41,605 bases of DNA, taken from contig ASPC01000002.1 of the NCBI GenBank assembly GCA_000405345.1, positions 10,001 through 51,605 on the forward strand, written 5' to 3'. Of the stretch, positions 9,324 through 17,089 are shown piece by piece; position 1 is the first letter of the stretch; the number at the start of each line of letters is the position of its first letter. Both the position numbers and the translations under genes were made by a program. The notes beneath the pieces are model-generated. The model was not told where the DNA came from. It saw only the letters and a list, made by a program, of their open reading frames with translations, and searched no databases. The DNA comes from Atribacteria bacterium SCGC AAA255-N14 (GTDB lineage Bacteria; Atribacterota; JS1; SB-45; 34-128).

Positions 9324-11201
9324 GTGAAGCAATATCAATATGAAGTAATTGTAGTAGGTGCCGGCCATGCCGGATGTGAAGCAGCTCTGGCCGCTGCCAG
9401 AATGGGAGCAAAAACACTCCTTATTACTTCCAATATAGACAATGTTGCTCTGATGCCCTGTAATCCCTCTATAGGAGGTCCGGGCAAAGGACATGTAGCC
9501 CGGGAAATCGATGCTTTAGGCGGAGAAATGGCTAAAAATACCGATAAAGCCACTATTCATATAAGGATGTTAAATACCAGCAAAGGTCCGGCTATGTGGG
9601 CTTTACGGGCACAGATAGATAAAAAATTATATACTCAGGAAATGATACACACTCTCCAAATCCAGAAAAATTTAGATTTAAAACAGGAGATGGTAACAAA
9701 ATTAATAGTAAATAATTGTCAGATAGAGGGTGTAATAGTTAAAAGTGGTTTAGAATTTTCTTCTCCCACGGTAATTTTAACTAACGGAACATTTTTAAAT
9801 GGCTTAATATATATCGGTGAAACTATCTATTCTGCAGGAAGAGCAGGTGAACTTGCCTCGATTGGTCTGGCAGAAAACCTTAAAGAGTTGGGTTTTAAAG
9901 TCGGAAGATTAAATACCTGCACCCCTCCTCGGATAGATAGGAGAACAATTGATATCTCCAAGATGAAAGAACAGAAGAGTGCAGATATCCCTTTGTCTTT
10001 TTCTTTTGAAAATAAAGGGGAAATATATAAGGATTTTTCAGTATTTATGACCCGAACCAATCAGAAAACTCATCAAATAATCCAGGATAATATCCATAGA
10101 GTACCCCTATCTAATGGTACCATCCGGAGTGCAGCTATCAGATATTGTCCTTCTGTAGAAGATAAGATAATTAGGTTCCCCGAAAAAGAATCTCATCAGA
10201 TATTCTTGGAACCAGAGGGATATAATACTGAAGAAATATATTTACAGGGATTTTTTACCAGCCTTCCTGCTGATACCCAGCAGGAAGCTTTACATACTAT
10301 TTATGGCTTGGAAAATTGTAAGATTATCCGCTATGGATACGCCATTGAATATGACATTATATATCCTAATCAATTAAAATACTCTTTAGAAGCTAAAGCA
10401 ATTAAAGGATTATTTTTAGCCGGACAGGTTAATGGAACCTCGGGATATGAAGAGGCAGCCGAACAAGGATTGCTGGCGGGCATAAATGCAGTACAGCTGA
10501 CACGCGGCAAGGAGCTCTTAGTACTGGATCGTTCAGAAGCTTACATTGCCGTGGAGATAGATGATTTAGTTACAAAAAGTGTGACTGAGCCCTATCGTTT
10601 AAGAACCGGGCTGGCTGAATATCGACTACTATTAAGGCAGGATAACGCTGATTTAAGACTTACTCCTTATGGATATAAGCTGGGGCTAATTTCAGAACAA
10701 AGATATAAATATTTTCTAAATAAAAAAACACTGGTTGAAAAGGAAAAGGAAAGATTAAAGGAAGTAATTATTCATGCTACTCAAAGGGTAAATGAATTAC
10801 TAACCAAATTGGGCACTACCCCTCTATCTGAGGCAGCTAATTTGGCTACTTTACTTACCAGACCTGAGGTAACTTATAATCAAACTGCTTCCATCGATCC
10901 TAACAGACCAGAACTCCCTGCCGAGGTAACCGAGCAAGTTGAAATTCAAATAAAATATGCAGGGTATATTAAACGACAAGGAATTCAGGTAAAAAGATTT
11001 AAGAAATTAGAGAATTATAAAATACCTCAAGATATTGATTATTTTAATATGCATGGTATATCCCATGAAGGCAAGGAGAGATTTTCAGAAGTGCAGCCAA
11101 TTTCCTTGGGCCAGGCTAAGAGAATACCAGGAATAACTCCTTCTGATATCGCCGCCCTGATGATAAACATTGAAAAGATAAAAAGGGTTAAGAGAGCATA
11201 A
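9324..11201 (+). CDS. mnmG: tRNA uridine-5-carboxymethylaminomethyl synthesis enzyme MnmG
   Basis: FAD- and NADH-dependent partner of MnmE that adds cmnm5 or nm5 groups to U34 of certain tRNAs. The 625-residue protein is full length. It has the FAD dinucleotide fold GAGHAGCEAA at residues 12-21, MPCNPSIGGPGKG, the SVEDKIIRF motif, GYNTEEIYLQGFFTSLP, and the second conserved Gly/FAD region GQVNGTSGYEEAAEQGL. The C-terminal helical domain, which binds MnmE and tRNA, includes YAGYIKRQ and IPGITPSDIAALM. Translation begins at a GTG at 9324, with AAAGGAGAG about ten bases upstream. mnmE and rsmG are not next to it. It ends 6 bp from the convergent osmC-like gene. Confidence 0.97.
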   Translation: MKQYQYEVIVVGAGHAGCEAALAAARMGAKTLLITSNIDNVALMPCNPSIGGPGKGHVAREIDALGGEMAKNTDKATIHIRMLNTSKGPAMWALRAQIDKKLYTQEMIHTLQIQKNLDLKQEMVTKLIVNNCQIEGVIVKSGLEFSSPTVILTNGTFLNGLIYIGETIYSAGRAGELASIGLAENLKELGFKVGRLNTCTPPRIDRRTIDISKMKEQKSADIPLSFSFENKGEIYKDFSVFMTRTNQKTHQIIQDNIHRVPLSNGTIRSAAIRYCPSVEDKIIRFPEKESHQIFLEPEGYNTEEIYLQGFFTSLPADTQQEALHTIYGLENCKIIRYGYAIEYDIIYPNQLKYSLEAKAIKGLFLAGQVNGTSGYEEAAEQGLLAGINAVQLTRGKELLVLDRSEAYIAVEIDDLVTKSVTEPYRLRTGLAEYRLLLRQDNADLRLTPYGYKLGLISEQRYKYFLNKKTLVEKEKERLKEVIIHATQRVNELLTKLGTTPLSEAANLATLLTRPEVTYNQTASIDPNRPELPAEVTEQVEIQIKYAGYIKRQGIQVKRFKKLENYKIPQDIDYFNMHGISHEGKERFSEVQPISLGQAKRIPGITPSDIAALMINIEKIKRVKRA

Positions 11202-11207
11202 ATAATA

Positions 11208-11648
11208 TTAAATAAGATTAAATTCTCCTTTTGCCTCTGTTCCATAATTAATTACATCGGTTATAGGGCATTTTTCTTCTACTAATTTATGAAGTTTACG
11301 AACCTTTTCTTCTGGTGCTTCTGTTTTTATTTGGACTTCATATCTAATCTGTTTGAAACCTATCCTCTCTCTACCTTCCTTATCTACCCAACCACCATGA
11401 ACCATATCCCCTTCTAAATTAATCACTAAAACTTCTATCTCTATTCCAAATTTTCTCGCATATGCACGATAAGTTGCTGCCACACATCCACCTAAAGCAG
11501 CTAATAGCATTTCAACTGGATTAGGAGCAGTGTTAGTGCCTTTCAATTCCAAAGGTTCATCGATGCTAACCTTAAATTTTCTTATTTCAGTCTCGGTTTT
11601 AAAATCCTCTATCCATTTGGTTTGGGCTTTATAAGTTCGAATTTTCAT
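11208..11648 (-). CDS. OsmC/Ohr family protein
   Basis: Family members are thiol peroxidases or are related to them. Counted from the preferred start, the protein has 146 residues, with Cys55 in AALGGCVAATY on the long central helix and Cys127 in EEKCPIT, the two family cysteines. The basic-acidic residues that usually assist them are plausible but not assigned. The ATG at 11648 is chosen because GAGGTG (11655-11660) sits six bases upstream. The earlier in-frame GTG is itself part of that ribosome-binding site. The sequence resembles the YhfA-like subgroup more than classic Ohr, so organic-peroxide reduction is not certain. Convergent with mnmG. Confidence 0.88.
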   Translation of the reverse strand: MKIRTYKAQTKWIEDFKTETEIRKFKVSIDEPLELKGTNTAPNPVEMLLAALGGCVAATYRAYARKFGIEIEVLVINLEGDMVHGGWVDKEGRERIGFKQIRYEVQIKTEAPEEKVRKLHKLVEEKCPITDVINYGTEAKGEFNLI

Positions 11649-11689
11649 TTTTTTCACCTCATTTTTAACATAGTTATCAGGGTGTGCAA

Positions 11690-11938
11690 TACGCCCCTCC
11701 TACATATTTCTCATTACGAGTAGACACAAGGTCTGCCCCTACATCTTTTAATTTCTAGCTTACGTGATACTCGATACGCAATATGATTCTATTCTTGTTC
11801 TTGATTTCTACTTTTTCCACTAAATACGATATACTAGCAACTAATATGTCTTGTATTTTATATTTTCCTTACCTTTATTACCTGCAACTGTACACTAAAC
11901 GCTGTACGCTATACGCTAATTCTATACTAACGACTAAA
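11690..11938. repeat. Intergenic dispersed repeats upstream of the osmC-like gene
   Basis: Contains the inverted copy of the TGTAGGGG-CAGACC element (GTAGACACAAGGTCTGCCCC at 11721-11740), GTGATACTCGATACGCAATA at 11763-11782, and an inverted TTAGTCGTTAG/AGCGTATAGCGTACAGCG module at about 11885-11940, matching 7240-7300 in opposite orientation. Confidence 0.75.
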
Positions 11939-12823
11939 TTAATTGGTGCATTGGTAAATTGGTGAATTAACTAATTTTCCTGCTGCCTTTAAAGTATTCT
12001 GCATCAGCATAACATTAGTTATCGGACCTACTCCTCCCGGAACCGGAGTAATGACAGATACTTTATCTAAAACTTCCTCGTAAGCTACATCCCCCACCAA
12101 TTTCCCTTCTACCTCATTAGTCCCTACATCAATAATCACTGCTCCCTCTTTTACCATATCCCGCTTAATTATCTCTGATTTTCCTACTGCAGCAATCAGA
12201 ATATCTGCCTGACGGGTAAAGTAAGATAAATCATTGGTTCGAGAATGACAAATTGTAAGAGTAGCATTGGCATACTGTTTTTTTTGGAGAAGTATGAGCG
12301 CCATCGGCCTTCCTACAATACTACTCCTTCCCACAATAACGGTATGTTTCCCTTCTACTACGATATTTTCTCTCCTCATTAATTCATATACCGCATAAGG
12401 CGTGCAAGGCAAAAACTCGGGTTTACCTAAAGCCAGTCTTCCCATATTAATGGGGTTAAAACAATCTACATCTTTGGAAGGATTTACTGCTTCCTGAATC
12501 CGTTCCTGATTTACATGCTCAGGAAGGGGAACTTGCACTATAATCCCACTTACTTTTTTATCTTCATTTAAATTATCTATAAGTTTAAGGAGTTCTTTTT
12601 CGCTGGTCTTTCCGGGAAGACTGTATTTTTCAAAATCAATAGAAGCTCTTTCGCAGGATCTGGCAATCATTTTTACATAGAATAAAGAAGCAGGGTCTTC
12701 CCCGACAATAATTACTGCTAATTTGGGAGTTAATTTATTTTTTTTGATAAAATCTTCTATTTTTACTTTTAAAGATTCGTTAATCTCTTTTGCAATTTTT
12801 CTTCCATCAATAATCCTGGCCAT
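11939..12823 (-). CDS. folD: Methylenetetrahydrofolate dehydrogenase (bifunctional FolD family, catalytic Lys replaced)
   Basis: Oxidises 5,10-methylene-THF to methenyl-THF; most members also hydrolyse this to 10-formyl-THF. The 294-residue protein has GIIVQVPLP (with the conserved Gln), KDVDCFNP (with the conserved Asp), the Rossmann NADP site VIVGRSSIVGRPM, and TPVPGGVGPIT. At the usual YVxxK motif it reads YVKMI: Tyr49 is kept, but the Lys expected four residues later is Ile53, which in other FolDs is needed for cyclohydrolase activity. The last ten residues (VNSPIYQCTN) are read from an ATTGGT-type dispersed repeat and are probably not ancestral. Confidence 0.95.
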   Translation of the reverse strand: MARIIDGRKIAKEINESLKVKIEDFIKKNKLTPKLAVIIVGEDPASLFYVKMIARSCERASIDFEKYSLPGKTSEKELLKLIDNLNEDKKVSGIIVQVPLPEHVNQERIQEAVNPSKDVDCFNPINMGRLALGKPEFLPCTPYAVYELMRRENIVVEGKHTVIVGRSSIVGRPMALILLQKKQYANATLTICHSRTNDLSYFTRQADILIAAVGKSEIIKRDMVKEGAVIIDVGTNEVEGKLVGDVAYEEVLDKVSVITPVPGGVGPITNVMLMQNTLKAAGKLVNSPIYQCTN

Positions 12824-12941
12824 AATAAATATCTCTCCTTTTTGTTTAATCCTTCTGACTCCTGAATTCTGGATACTTAATTAGTTATAATATACCATTA
12901 TCAAATATTCAAATCAAAATAATTCTTACTATCATTCACAC

Positions 12942-12971
12942 AAAAAGCCTACGGTTTTCCATAGGCTTTTT
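12942..12971. terminator. Rho-independent terminator of the carD-family gene
   Basis: The arms AAAAAGCCTA and TAGGCTTTTT form a perfect 10-bp stem around the loop CGGTTTTCCA. The stem's own A/T ends supply a U-run in both directions, so it could work bidirectionally. It lies 45 bp past the stop of the minus-strand CarD-family gene and upstream of folD, separating the two transcripts. Confidence 0.85.
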
Positions 12972-13016
12972 CTTCTTTTGCTTTTATTCATTTTAAATAT
13001 TAAAAACTTATAATTT

Positions 13017-13559
13017 TTAATGACTCTTTGCGTGAATCTTTCTATCCCTGTTGCTAATTGCTTCTTTGATTATAAATTTTGCTTTATTTTTTTCAATATC
13101 ACAAGCAGCACAAATTTCACCCACTAAAATCTTACGAGCTCTCTCGTATAAACCACGTTCCGTAGAAGATAGTTTTTCTACAGTATCTCGATGAGTGTAA
13201 TTTTTTACTACCTGGGCAACTTTTAAGATATCCCCGCTATCGACCATCTCTGTTTGAGATCTTATCCTCTGCTTATAATTTCCATCCATTTCATCGTCTA
13301 TCTTATGGCCTAACACGTTTAAAACCTCTGGCACAGTTTCAGGGTCAATAATATACCTTAAACCTATTTCATCAGCTTTATTAACCGGAACCATCAAAAT
13401 CATTTCATTTACCATTAATTTTAAGATATAGTATTTTTCTTTTTGCCCCAGTACTTTCTTTTCTTCTATATTTTCAACATCTCCAACCCCAAAGGAAGGA
13501 TGAGATACTTTATCACCAATTTTAAACATTTTTTTGGATTTTTTAAACCCGCTACTCAC
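13017..13559 (-). CDS. CarD/CdnL-family transcriptional regulator
   Basis: Members bind the RNA polymerase beta subunit and stabilise open promoter complexes. The N-terminal Tudor-like RNAP-interaction domain reads MFKIGDKVSHPSFGVGDVEN (residues 11-30) with YYILKLMVNEMILMVPV after it. The helical C-terminal DNA-binding part spans about residues 80-170. At 180 residues it has the usual size for the family. The start is uncertain: a GTG at 13559 has a ribosome-binding site that is too close, and the ATG at 13529, where family homology begins, has a poor one. It is followed by a strong terminator and is probably monocistronic. Confidence 0.88.
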   Translation of the reverse strand: MSSGFKKSKKMFKIGDKVSHPSFGVGDVENIEEKKVLGQKEKYYILKLMVNEMILMVPVNKADEIGLRYIIDPETVPEVLNVLGHKIDDEMDGNYKQRIRSQTEMVDSGDILKVAQVVKNYTHRDTVEKLSSTERGLYERARKILVGEICAACDIEKNKAKFIIKEAISNRDRKIHAKSH

Positions 13560-14182
13560 TTCCTATCTTTTTATTTTTTTGTATTATACCATTTTTTTAC
13601 CAAAAATACAAAACTATTTTCGTATCGTATCGCGTATTGCGTATCGAGTATCGCGTGAAAACAAAGAAAAATATCATAGGAAAAAGAAGAAATATAAAAG
13701 ACTAAAGTGAATTCGTATTGCTTATTACGTATCGCGTAGATAGTAGCGTAGAGCGTAGAGCGTATAGCGTATAGCGTAGAAGATACAGTGATAAGTAATG
13801 AGTAATTAGTGACAAGTTACGAGTTTCAAACTTAAAAAAAGAAATAGGGGTACATTACAATACGCACTATAAATAAAACGACTAACTAATAAGTTAAATT
13901 CAATTGGTGAATCGGCTAATCAATATTAACTGGTAAACCGGATAACCGGGTAATTAATACGTATCTCGTATCTCGTGAATCGTATCTCGTAAAGAGAATA
14001 AAACCCAAGAATCAGAATAAATTCGTATTGAGTATTGAGTTAAGAGAGAGTAGGTTAGAAATTAGAATTAAGTGTATAATTCTGAAGGAATTGGAAAGAG
14101 AATATAATATTAGCCAATTATCTATCAAAAAATTGATGGGAATAATTAATAATAATATAAGTTATTAATTTTATCTAACCAT
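13560..14182. repeat. 623-bp intergenic region, densest repeat island
   Basis: CGTATCGTATCGCGTATTGC and related units fill 13621-13660; GCGTAGAGCGTAGAGCGTAT and following AGCGTATAGCG units fill 13746-13778; the rest of the module (ATACAGTGATAAGTAATGAG) follows to 13830; TTGGTGAATCGG and AACTGGTAAACCGGATAACC at about 13911-13947; CGTATCTCGTATCTCGTGAA at 13961-13980. At 14092-14166 a short plus-strand open stretch (with KELEREYNISQLSIKKLMG) lacks a start codon and may be a fossil. No intact gene. Confidence 0.8.
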
Positions 14183-15154
14183 TTAGGAAAACAGATGGCA
14201 GGCTATATAATGATTATTTTCAAAACATTTTAGTTCCGGTTCTTCTTCTTTACATACAGTTTTTACATAAGGGCATCTGGTATGAAATCGGCATCCGGAA
14301 GGAGGATTTACGGGGCTGGGAACATCGCCCATCAAAATCTGACCTTTTTTTCTAAGTTTAGGGTCGGGGATAGGTATAGCAGAAAGTAATGCCTGGGTAT
14401 AGGGGTGTTTAGGGCTACTAAATAATTCTTTTTTAGGGGCAGTCTCTACTATCTTTCCTAAATACATTACTGCGACTCTATCACAGATATGTTTTATTAC
14501 GCTTAAATCATGAGCTACAAATAAAAGGGTAAGCCCAAATTCTTTCTGTAAATCTTGCAATAAATTAATAATTTGGGCTTGAATGGAAACATCCAAAGCG
14601 GATACACATTCATCGGCAACTATAAACTCCGGGTTAGTTGCTAAAGCTCTGGCAATCCCTATTCTCTGCCTTTGGCCGCCACTAAATTCGTGAGGGTATC
14701 TGTTTATCTGGTCTGGTAGAAGACCAACCTTTTCCATAATTTCAATGACTCTCTCTTCTCGTTCTTTTTTAGAACCGATCTTGTGTACTTCCATCGGTTC
14801 AGCAATCGTTGTTCCTATGGTCATTCTGGGATCAAGAGAACCAAAGGGATCCTGATAGATAATCATCATTTTTTTTCTAAATTTTAGCATCTCTTTTTTT
14901 CTTGTATGAGTTATTTCCTGACCATTAAAATATATTTTACCTTCTGTCGGGTCTAATATTCGCAGTATAGTTTTCCCACAGGTAGTCTTTCCGCATCCTG
15001 ATTCTCCCACGAGACCAAGAACTTCTTTCTTCTCTATATAAAAACTCACATCATCTACAGCCCTAACTGCTATTTTTTTGCCTAAAGGTGATTTGCCTAA
15101 CCAGAACCATTTTTTTAGATTTTTAACTTCTACCAATCTTTCCATTCTACTCAT
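14183..15154 (-). CDS. oppF: Oligopeptide/dipeptide ABC transporter ATP-binding protein (OppF-like)
   Basis: One of the two ATPases energising peptide import. It has Walker A GESGCGKTT, signature FSGGQRQR, the H-loop VAHD, and a C-terminal oligopeptide/dipeptide tail with four cysteines (CRFHTRCPYVKTVC). Walker B reads FIVADECVSALD, with Cys where Pro is typical after the catalytic Glu. I take the ATG at 15154, which overlaps the oppD stop as ATGA, with AAGGAG just upstream; a further ATG at 15145 is also well placed. An extended frame begins at 15187. It is the last gene of the transporter operon, and repeat-filled DNA follows. Confidence 0.93.
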   Translation of the reverse strand: MSRMERLVEVKNLKKWFWLGKSPLGKKIAVRAVDDVSFYIEKKEVLGLVGESGCGKTTCGKTILRILDPTEGKIYFNGQEITHTRKKEMLKFRKKMMIIYQDPFGSLDPRMTIGTTIAEPMEVHKIGSKKEREERVIEIMEKVGLLPDQINRYPHEFSGGQRQRIGIARALATNPEFIVADECVSALDVSIQAQIINLLQDLQKEFGLTLLFVAHDLSVIKHICDRVAVMYLGKIVETAPKKELFSSPKHPYTQALLSAIPIPDPKLRKKGQILMGDVPSPVNPPSGCRFHTRCPYVKTVCKEEEPELKCFENNHYIACHLFS

Positions 15155-16134
15155 TTGCTCCTTATTGTCTTCTTGAATAAATGACATTTCACCAGATGAG
15201 AATTTTCTATCTCTATCAGCTCCGGCATTTCTTCAACACATCTTTTAAAACTGAAATCACATCGGGGATGAAACGGACATCCTGAAGGTAAATCAAGGAG
15301 ATTGGGGACTATACCCGGAATTGCATCAAGATGTTCTGCCTCAACATTCATTCGGGGTATTGATTTACTTAACCCTTTGGTATAAGGGTGGAGAGGATTA
15401 TTAAAAAGTGTATATACGTCGGTATATTCTACAATATGCCCGGCATACATCACCGCTACATTATCACACATTTCCGCAATGACTCCCAGATCATGAGTTA
15501 TTAACATCACCGATGCACCAAATTCACCTTTTAATTCATTAATTAATCTTAAAATCTGAGCTTGAATGGTAACATCAAGGGCAGTGGTAGGTTCATCAGC
15601 AATAAGCAAGGTAGGATTACAGGATAGAGCCATGGCAATCATCACTCTCTGCCTCATTCCCCCGGATAACTCATGAGGGTAATTATCTATTCTTTTCTCT
15701 ACATCCGGCATTCCTACAATCTTTAAAATTTCCATAGACTTTTTTCTAGCTTCTTCTTTATTTAACCCCTGATGTAATTGAATGACTTCCCCAATTTCAT
15801 GACCGATAGTGAATACCGGGTCCAATGAAGTCATGGGTTCCTGGAAGATCATAGATATTTTCTTCCCTCTCATCTTTCTAATTTCTTTATCATCTAACTT
15901 TAAGAGATCCTCGCCTTCAAAATATATTTCTCCCCCTACAATCTTTCCCGGCGGATGAGGAATTAATCTCATAACCGACAAGGCAGTGACACTCTTGCCG
16001 CTTCCGGATTCTCCTACAATGCCTAAAGTTTCCCCTTGATTAATTTTAAAACTAACACCATCTACGGCCTTTACTGTACCTTCATGGGTAAAAAAGTGAG
16101 TTTTTAAATTTTTTATTTCCAGTAATGTTTTCAT
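15151..16134 (-). CDS. oppD: Oligopeptide/dipeptide ABC transporter ATP-binding protein (OppD-like)
   Basis: 327 residues. Walker A GESGSGKS at 41-48, Q-loop [12 protein letters not shown], signature LSGGMRQR, Walker [14 protein letters not shown]-loop ITHD, and the oligo/dipeptide-type C-terminal domain with a cysteine cluster ([14 protein letters not shown] plus CHLF) of the kind that can hold an iron-sulfur centre in this family. Together with the OppF-like protein it forms the ATPase heterodimer. The stop overlaps the downstream start, so the two are translationally coupled. The ribosome-binding site is weak, suggesting coupling from upstream as well. Confidence 0.94.
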   Translation of the reverse strand: MKTLLEIKNLKTHFFTHEGTVKAVDGVSFKINQGETLGIVGESGSGKSVTALSVMRLIPHPPGKIVGGEIYFEGEDLLKLDDKEIRKMRGKKISMIFQEPMTSLDPVFTIGHEIGEVIQLHQGLNKEEARKKSMEILKIVGMPDVEKRIDNYPHELSGGMRQRVMIAMALSCNPTLLIADEPTTALDVTIQAQILRLINELKGEFGASVMLITHDLGVIAEMCDNVAVMYAGHIVEYTDVYTLFNNPLHPYTKGLSKSIPRMNVEAEHLDAIPGIVPNLLDLPSGCPFHPRCDFSFKRCVEEMPELIEIENSHLVKCHLFKKTIRSK

Positions 16135-16169
16135 ATCTTATCTTATTTTATCCTATTTCATAAATTTAG

Positions 16170-16199
16170 AGGAACAGAGAACCCTCCCCTGTTCTTTTT
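16170..16199. other. Intercistronic hairpin between oppC and oppD
   Basis: GAACAG ... CTGTTC arms (16173-16178 and 16188-16193) flank a short loop. On the plus strand a T-run follows, but the operon runs on the minus strand, where no T-run follows the stem. I therefore read it as an mRNA-processing or stability hairpin, not a terminator. Weak evidence. Confidence 0.35.
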
Positions 16200-17081
16200 T
16201 TAAGTTTTAAGTCGGGGGTCTAAAATATCTCTTAAACCGTCTCCTAATAGGTTGAGACCTATAACAGAAAATAATATCGCTAGTCCGGGAAATGTTGCTG
16301 CCCACCATGCTCCACTCATAATATAGGAATAGCTCCTGGAGAGCATAGCCCCCCATTCCGGAGTAGGAGGTTGAGCACCTAAACCCAAAAAGCCAAGAGC
16401 TGCACAATCTAAAATGGCAGTAGCTAACATCAGAGTTCCGTATACAATTACCGGGGCGATACTGTTGGGCAGGACATGGCGAAAGATAATTCTCCAGTCG
16501 CTCGACCCGATTGCCTTTTGGACTTCGATATATTCCATCTCTTTAATATAGAGTACCGAGCTTCTGATAATCCTCGCCATCTGGGGAGTATAGACTATAC
16601 CGATAGCCACCATTGCCTTCTCCAATCCTTGACCCAGAACAGTTACAATTACTATAGCCAGTAGTAATGCTGGAAAGGCAAACATAATATCAACTATTCT
16701 CATAACAAGTGCATCCACCCAACCGCCATAATAACCGGCTACCGTTCCAAAAGCTATACCTAAAATCATAGCAATGCCCACTGCTACAAAACCTGCAGTT
16801 AAGCTGACTCTGGCTCCGTAAAGAATTCTACTTAAAACACATCTCCCCAGGCCATCAGCCCCTAAGGGCATACCTTCTACTCCATCTTCACTCCAGAATC
16901 CCGGTTTTAAAGCCTTGAAAAGTTCCGGAGGAGAAGGAGTAGGGCTATTGGGAGCAATATAATTAGCTAAAATGGCACATAAAATGAGTATAATAATAAT
17001 GACCAGTCCAAAGACTGCTGATTTATTATATTTAAGTCTTCTTACTAATTCTTGGGTTTTAGTCTCTCTTGTTCTTTCCAT
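16200..17081 (-). CDS. oppC: Oligopeptide/dipeptide ABC transporter permease (OppC-like)
   Basis: 293 residues. An N-terminal cytoplasmic segment and first helix (VFGLVIIIILILCAILANYI) are followed by a periplasmic stretch with GADGLGRCVLSRILYGAR, the OppC N-terminal domain hallmark, and then five helices of the BPD transporter domain. The EAA loop reads EVQKAIGSSDWRIIFRHVLPN. The C-terminus LNLLGDGLRDILDPRLK is characteristic of OppC/DppC proteins. It pairs with OppB to form the pore. Eight bases separate it from oppB and there is a GGATAGGT ribosome-binding site. Confidence 0.95.
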   Translation of the reverse strand: MERTRETKTQELVRRLKYNKSAVFGLVIIIILILCAILANYIAPNSPTPSPPELFKALKPGFWSEDGVEGMPLGADGLGRCVLSRILYGARVSLTAGFVAVGIAMILGIAFGTVAGYYGGWVDALVMRIVDIMFAFPALLLAIVIVTVLGQGLEKAMVAIGIVYTPQMARIIRSSVLYIKEMEYIEVQKAIGSSDWRIIFRHVLPNSIAPVIVYGTLMLATAILDCAALGFLGLGAQPPTPEWGAMLSRSYSYIMSGAWWAATFPGLAILFSVIGLNLLGDGLRDILDPRLKT

Positions 17082-17089
17082 TTTTTTAC

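Noticed and set aside
13619..13778. Possible CRISPR array
   Set aside because: The units are short, degenerate and of uneven spacing, with no constant repeat plus unique spacers, and there are no cas genes.
14092..14166. Short plus-strand frame with KELEREYNISQLSIKKLMG
   Set aside because: There is no start codon or ribosome-binding site and it is too short to assign; at most a fossil.
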